From assembly GCF_007993935.1 (NCBI RefSeq), contig NZ_VITY01000001.1, positions 1 through 64,000 of the forward strand: a stretch of 64,000 nt of DNA, given 5' to 3'. The position numbers and the translations under genes were made by a program. Source of the stretch: Bradyrhizobium macuxiense. GTDB lineage: Bacteria; Pseudomonadota; Alphaproteobacteria; Rhizobiales; Xanthobacteraceae. The notes beneath the pieces were generated by a model. It was not told the origin of the DNA. It ran no database searches and saw only the letters and a program-made list of their open reading frames with translations. Below, piece by piece: positions 60,668 to 64,000 of the stretch (within the stretch, counting starts at the first letter, position 1; every line of letters begins with the position of its first letter).

Positions 60668-61066
60668 CTATGCGGCAGGCACGAACGCCGTGACCTCGAT
60701 CTCGACCTTGGCGCGCTGATCGACCAGCCCGTCGATATAGAGCAGTGTGGACGGCGGGAAATTGCGCCCGAGCGTCTCCTTCCAGGCCGCGCCGATACCG
60801 GCGCCCGCGGCCTCGTATTCGCTGCGGCTGGTCAGGTACCAGGTCAGGCGGACGATGTGCTCGGGACCGGCACCGGCTTCGTGCAGGAGCTTGACGATCC
60901 GCTTCAGCGCGGTGCCGACCTGCGCTGCCATGTCGGGCACATACTCGCCCTTCTCGTCGCCGCCGGTCTGCCCCGCCAGCACGATCCATTTGCCGGGAGC
61001 GTCGAATGCGACACCGTGCGAGAAGCCGCGGGGTTTCGACCACTCGGCCGGTTGCAAAACACGCAT
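60668..61066 (-). CDS. Rid (YjgF/YER057c/UK114) family protein
   Basis: 132 residues, the usual chorismate-mutase-like trimeric fold. FSHGVAFDAPGKWIVLAGQTGGDEKGEYVPDMAAQVGTALKRIVKLLHEAGAGPEHIVRLTWYLTSRSEYEA covers the core, and PPSTLLYIDGLVDQRAKVEIEVTAFV the C-terminal strands. The Arg of RidA that binds the enamine/imine carboxylate (as in PARS) is replaced in PPST, so it likely belongs to a non-RidA Rid subfamily without the standard 2-aminoacrylate deaminase activity. The AGGAGG site is clear. It converges with the secreted-protein pair and has a palindromic repeat upstream of its start. Confidence 0.88.
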   Translation of the reverse strand: MRVLQPAEWSKPRGFSHGVAFDAPGKWIVLAGQTGGDEKGEYVPDMAAQVGTALKRIVKLLHEAGAGPEHIVRLTWYLTSRSEYEAAGAGIGAAWKETLGRNFPPSTLLYIDGLVDQRAKVEIEVTAFVPAA

Positions 61067-61090
61067 GAGCTGATCCTCCTGATGTGATTG

Positions 61091-61164
61091 TCATTCCGGG
61101 GCGATGCGTCAGCATCGAACCCGGAATCTCGAGATTCCGGGTTCGCTTCGCGCCCCGGAATGAC
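61091..61164. repeat. Palindromic intergenic repeat, family B copy 2
   Basis: A 74-bp palindrome GTCATTCCGGGGCGATGCG ... CGCCCCGGAATGAC with an inner CCGGAATC/GATTCCGG stem. The outer sequence is related to the repeat at 36698-36803. It lies just upstream of the Rid gene start, within its likely promoter region. Confidence 0.85.
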
Positions 61165-61281
61165 TGTCGATGCTTAGCATCGATCGCGCGTCCGGCGCAT
61201 CACCACGTCGGCAGATTTGCGCGTTGCAAATTCGTATCAGCTCGCTGATACCGGGCGTCCTTTCTCACCTTGTTCCCCGTC

Positions 61282-62157
61282 ATGAATCGCACGCCCTCAA
61301 AGACCCGCGCAGCGCTATGGATGTCAGGTTGGCTCGCGCTGATGCTGATCGTGGCGGTGGCCGGCCGCGAGGCAACGCGCGAGGTCAACGTCTTCCAGCT
61401 GATGGCCGTGCGCGGCGTGCTCGGCTTCGTGATGCTGTATCCGCTGATCCACATCAATGGCGGGCTTGCGATCGTGAAGACCGCGCGCGTCCACGTCCAC
61501 ATCGCGCGCAACCTGATCCATTTCTGCGCGCAGCTCGGCTGGTTCTATGCGCTGACCTTGATCCCGATCGGCCAGGTGGTCGCGATCGAATTCACGATGC
61601 CGATCTGGACCGCGATCCTTGCGGCGAGCTTCCTCGGCGAACGGATGACATCCTGGAAGGTCGTCGCGATCGTGCTGGGCGTGATCGGTGTGATCGTGAT
61701 CGTCCGGCCGGCGACCGGTGCGATCAATCCGGGCCAGTTGATCGCGCTCGCGGCAGCCGTCGGCTTCGGCATCTCGGTCGCGGTGGTCAAGTCGCTGACG
61801 CGGACCGAGCAGACGCTGACGATCATGTTCTGGATGCTGGTGGTGCAGTCGCTCGCCAGCATCGGGCCCGCGCTCTATGTCTGGACCTGGCCGTCGCTCT
61901 CCACCTGGGGCTGGCTCGCCGTGATCGCATTCTGCGGCACGTTCTCGCATTACTGCATGGCGCGCGCTTTGCTCCACGCCGACGCGACCGTGGTGATCCC
62001 GATGGATTTCGTCCGCGTCCCGCTCACCGCGATCGCCGGGTGGCTGATTTATGCCGAGCGGCTCGACGCCTATACAGTCCTCGGCGCGGCCATGATCCTG
62101 GCCGGCAATCTGCTGAACCTGAAACCCGGCGCAACAAGACCCGCGCGCGCAAGATGA
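61282..62157 (+). CDS. DMT family transporter (EamA domains)
   Basis: 291 residues from MNRTPSKTRAALWMSGWLALMLIVAVAGREATREVNVFQLMAVRGVLG. Ten hydrophobic segments form two EamA-like repeats: helices 1-5 end at about residue 135 and the second half begins LIALAAAVGFGISVAVVKSLTRTEQ. QLMAVRGVLGFVML and AVRGVL-type segments are typical of RhaT/YdcZ-like DMT permeases. It probably exports or imports small metabolites; substrate unknown. A TTG 12 bp upstream (61270) could also start the protein. It is single, followed after 76 bp by the convergent BrnA-like gene. Confidence 0.85.
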   Translation: MNRTPSKTRAALWMSGWLALMLIVAVAGREATREVNVFQLMAVRGVLGFVMLYPLIHINGGLAIVKTARVHVHIARNLIHFCAQLGWFYALTLIPIGQVVAIEFTMPIWTAILAASFLGERMTSWKVVAIVLGVIGVIVIVRPATGAINPGQLIALAAAVGFGISVAVVKSLTRTEQTLTIMFWMLVVQSLASIGPALYVWTWPSLSTWGWLAVIAFCGTFSHYCMARALLHADATVVIPMDFVRVPLTAIAGWLIYAERLDAYTVLGAAMILAGNLLNLKPGATRPARAR

Positions 62158-62233
62158 CCGCCGCCTGCAACGCCGCCGCTCCACCAGAGCAAGAAGCCCG
62201 GGATCATCCCGGCTCCTTTGCCTGCGACGCGCG

Positions 62234-62473
62234 TTACTTGCCGGCGGCCTTGCGCAGCGCCGCGTTGATGCGGTCCTGCCAGCCGGGACCGCCTTGCTGG
62301 AAGTACTCCAGCACGTCCTGATCAATCCGCAGCGTGACCTGCTCCCGGACGCCGGGGACGGCCACGGTCTTTGGCACCGCGTCAGCGACCTTGGTGGTGG
62401 CGCGTTTGAACGCCGCCTCGGCTTCGCTACGGGCATCGTTCAGGGTTCGCGGGCGCCTCGGCTGATCGGCCAT
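62234..62473 (-). CDS. BrnA-like ribbon-helix-helix antitoxin, orphan
   Basis: 79 residues. The C-terminal half VREQVTLRIDQDVLEYFQQGGPGWQDRINAALRKAAGK is the DUF4415/BrnA ribbon-helix-helix domain: a beta strand followed by two helices, which dimerise to bind an operator. In type II systems BrnA neutralises the RNase toxin BrnT encoded just upstream. Here the upstream neighbour on the same strand is cysK (17 bp away), and no BrnT-like ORF (about 90 residues) is visible nearby. It is therefore an orphan antitoxin or a stand-alone regulator, perhaps cotranscribed with cysK. Confidence 0.8.
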   Translation of the reverse strand: MADQPRRPRTLNDARSEAEAAFKRATTKVADAVPKTVAVPGVREQVTLRIDQDVLEYFQQGGPGWQDRINAALRKAAGK

Positions 62474-62490
62474 GTCTTGGATCCTGTGTC

Positions 62491-63465
62491 TCAGATTCCT
62501 TCAAACAACACTGTGGAGAGATAGCGCTCCGAGAATGACGGCACAATCGCCAGGATGGTCTTGCCCGCAGCTTCCGGCCGCTTGCCGATCTGCAAGGCGG
62601 CCGCGATCGCCGCCCCCGACGAAATGCCACCGGGGATACCTTCGTTGCGCGCCAGCGCGCGCGCGGTCTCGATCGCAGTCGCGCTGTTGACCTTGACGAT
62701 CTCGTCGATCACGGAGCGGTCGAGGATGTCGGGAATGAAGCCAGCCCCGATGCCCTGGATCTTGTGCGGCGTGTGTTGACCGCCCGACAGCACCGGGCTC
62801 TCCTCCGGCTCCACGGCGACGATCCGCAACGACGGCTTGCGCGGCTTCAGCACCTGCCCGACGCCGGTGATGGTGCCGCCGGTACCGACGCCGGCGACGA
62901 AGTAATCGATGTTGCCGTCGGTGTCGTTCCAGATCTCCTCCGCGGTGGTGCGGCGATGGATTTCCGGATTGGCGAGGTTCTTGAACTGCTGCGGCATGAC
63001 CGCGTTGGGCGTCGTGCGCACGAGTTCTTCGGCGGTCGCGATCGAGCCCTTCATGCCCTGCGCCGCCGGGGTGAGCACGATCTCCGCCCCGAGGAAGGCC
63101 AGCATCCGCCGCCGCTCGATCGACATCGACTCCGGCATCACGAGCTTCAACCGGTAACCGCGCGATGCCGCGACATAGGCCAGCGCAATTCCGGTGTTGC
63201 CCGAGGTCGGCTCGATCAGCACGGTGTCGGCGTTGATGATGCCGGCCTTTTCCATCGCCACGATCATCGCCGCGCCGATGCGATCCTTCACGCTGGCCGC
63301 CGGGTTGAAGTATTCCAGCTTGGCGAGGATCGTCGCGTTGACGCCGTTCGCCTGCGGCAGTCGCTGCAGCCGCACGATCGGCGTCGAGCCGATCGCATCG
63401 ACGATCGAGTCAAAGACGCGGCCGCGTCCGGGTTGCACTGCACTCGTTGTCGACGGCGCGTCCAT
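62491..63465 (-). CDS. cysK: Cysteine synthase A (O-acetylserine sulfhydrylase)
   Basis: 324 residues. Fold-type II PLP enzyme: Lys60 in [12 protein letters not shown] is the Schiff-base lysine, [30 protein letters not shown] the substrate-binding loop, and [14 protein letters not shown] the PLP phosphate-binding turn. [23 protein letters not shown] also matches CysK. It converts O-acetylserine and sulfide to cysteine. CAGGAG precedes the ATG. It is followed by a brnA-like gene 17 bp downstream. Two short cysteine-containing ORFs and a perfect palindrome lie in its 5' region (63512-63585), raising the possibility of translational sensing of cysteine. Confidence 0.95.
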   Translation of the reverse strand: MDAPSTTSAVQPGRGRVFDSIVDAIGSTPIVRLQRLPQANGVNATILAKLEYFNPAASVKDRIGAAMIVAMEKAGIINADTVLIEPTSGNTGIALAYVAASRGYRLKLVMPESMSIERRRMLAFLGAEIVLTPAAQGMKGSIATAEELVRTTPNAVMPQQFKNLANPEIHRRTTAEEIWNDTDGNIDYFVAGVGTGGTITGVGQVLKPRKPSLRIVAVEPEESPVLSGGQHTPHKIQGIGAGFIPDILDRSVIDEIVKVNSATAIETARALARNEGIPGGISSGAAIAAALQIGKRPEAAGKTILAIVPSFSERYLSTVLFEGI

Positions 63466-63511
63466 CAGGCGGCTCCTGTTGCGGGATATGCTGGAAATAT
63501 GCGGTCTTCTC

Positions 63512-63565
63512 TCATTTGGAGCAGCGCGTCATGACGCGCAAGTGAGAAACCGCTGCGACGCACAT
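63512..63565 (-). CDS. Candidate leader peptide upstream of cysK (reading frame B)
   Basis: A 17-codon [20 protein letters not shown] with Cys at positions 2 and 15, ending 46 bp before cysK. AAGG lies 8 bp before its ATG, so it has the better Shine-Dalgarno sequence of the two overlapping candidates. Its 3' part crosses the perfect 16-bp palindrome GCGCGTCATGACGCGC (63524-63539). Stalling at Cys codons could alter folding of this region and thereby cysK translation. The evidence is positional and compositional only. Confidence 0.4.
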   Translation of the reverse strand: MCVAAVSHLRVMTRCSK

Positions 63566-63585
63566 TCGTTGCACCTTCGCTGCAT
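63529..63585 (-). CDS. Candidate leader peptide upstream of cysK (reading frame A)
   Basis: An overlapping 18-codon [21 protein letters not shown], with three Cys codons (positions 5, 8, 16) in 18. Its stop codon lies at the centre of the GCGCGTCATGACGCGC palindrome. No Shine-Dalgarno sequence is evident, but it could be translated from a leaderless transcript. Either this frame or frame B, or neither, may be real. Confidence 0.35.
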   Translation of the reverse strand: MQRRCNECASQRFLTCAS

Positions 63586-63604
63586 CGCAAAAATCAGAAC
63601 CCGC

Positions 63605-63654
63605 ACAAATAACGTAAAAGCTACGCATTTGTGTTGCGACAAGGTCAAACAAAT
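63605..63654. promoter_or_regulatory. Three ACAAAT boxes spaced 22 bp in the cysK/zinc-ribbon divergent gap
   Basis: ACAAAT at 63605-63610, its complement ATTTGT at 63627-63632, and ACAAAT at 63649-63654 recur at exactly 22-bp intervals, about two helical turns. The second and third form a CATTTGT-N16-ACAAATG dyad. They lie between divergent cysK and zinc-ribbon genes, next to TATATAC (63660-63666), a possible -10 for the latter. Confidence 0.4.
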
Positions 63655-63705
63655 GGGTTTATATACTTTCGTCAGGTGCAGCTCAGAACGCAAAGGGAGG
63701 CGCAC

Positions 63706-63927
63706 ATGCCAGCACTTGCTGAAGTTCGGTCGACCGTGGCGTCCAGGCCCGATCCGCGCGGCAGCGATTTGCCGACGTGTCCGGTGTGTGCTGACTCAAT
63801 GGTCGCGGCCGAAGCGTCCGCGTACCTGTTCGACAATCTGATCAGCTATCTCTGGACCTGCGACAATTGTGGTTACGGGTTCGTGACCAAGCACTCGGTG
63901 AAACCGATCCCGATCGTGTGCAACTGA
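63706..63927 (+). CDS. Small zinc-ribbon protein, 73 aa
   Basis: 73 residues from MPALAEVRSTVASRPDPRGSDLPTCPVCADSMVAAEASAYLF. Two CxxC pairs (CPVC near residue 25 and CDNC near residue 52) form a zinc ribbon: TCPVCADSM ... YLWTCDNCGYGF. The ATG follows GGGAGG. No catalytic domain is present; such small ribbon proteins may bind RNA or protein. It is transcribed divergently from cysK, with the three ACAAAT boxes between, so it could be coregulated with sulfur metabolism. The final 70 bp of the window after its stop hold a GCGCGC-type palindrome (GCGCGCCCACCCGGCGCGC). Confidence 0.75.
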   Translation: MPALAEVRSTVASRPDPRGSDLPTCPVCADSMVAAEASAYLFDNLISYLWTCDNCGYGFVTKHSVKPIPIVCN

Positions 63928-64000
63928 TCACATTAGCTCACATTGGAGCGATGTCACCGCGCGCCCACCCGGCGCGCGTTTTCGTTCTGAAGTCCTCGAA

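Overview
The window is high-GC alphaproteobacterial chromosome, most likely Bradyrhizobium or a close relative. The evidence is a phosphatidylcholine synthase gene, an ndvB/ndvC-type cyclic beta-glucan locus, the Rhizobiales-like block glmS-DUF502-recG-sdhE-mfd, small secreted DUF3551 and IalB-type proteins, and several families of short palindromic intergenic repeats. No prophage, insertion sequence, CRISPR array or rRNA operon was seen. There is one tRNA gene, tRNA-Lys(TTT).

Layout. 0.1-7.5 kb: an uncharacterised protein, then an acetylornithine-type aminotransferase behind an arginine-rich leader peptide and a terminator-like hairpin (candidate attenuator), a quinone oxidoreductase, TerC, phosphatidylcholine synthase, a UbiH-type hydroxylase and an AEC transporter. 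7.6-15.5 kb: HspQ, an MFS transporter, an IalB-family protein, a peptide-binding protein, a degenerate acyl-CoA-synthetase-like protein and a degenerate REC-REC-GGDEF protein that keeps only the c-di-GMP I-site (PopA-like). 15.6-24.2 kb: a 2,068-residue repeat protein and a caspase/Sel1 protein. This segment is followed by a decayed copy of the 3' end of the PopA-like gene, so it may be an insertion. 24.3-34 kb: mfd, sdhE, recG, DUF502 and glmS, interrupted by a small GIY-YIG nuclease gene that sits between two palindromic repeats. 34-42 kb: an accessory block separating glmS from glmU (diguanylate cyclase, class III nucleotide cyclase, nitrilase with divergent LysR regulator, acetate permease). 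43-51 kb: glmU, a SPOR-like envelope protein and the beta-glucan locus. 51-57 kb: tRNA-Lys followed by a low-density run of small orphan secreted or membrane proteins, and a 3-hydroxybutyryl-CoA dehydrogenase. 57-64 kb: a CorC/HlyC-type membrane protein, a formyltransferase-fold protein, secreted proteins, a Rid-family protein, a DMT transporter, a BrnA-like protein, cysK with cysteine-containing leader ORFs, and a zinc-ribbon protein.

Common themes are envelope biogenesis (GlmS, GlmU, Pcs, NdvB/NdvC-like proteins, SPOR-like protein), DNA repair and recombination (Mfd, RecG), c-di-GMP signalling (one apparently active cyclase and one apparent receptor), and amino-acid genes with candidate translation-sensing leaders (Arg and Cys). 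All functional statements are inferred from sequence reading; no database search was run. Start codons were chosen from ribosome-binding sites and family N-termini, so several differ from the longest possible ORF.
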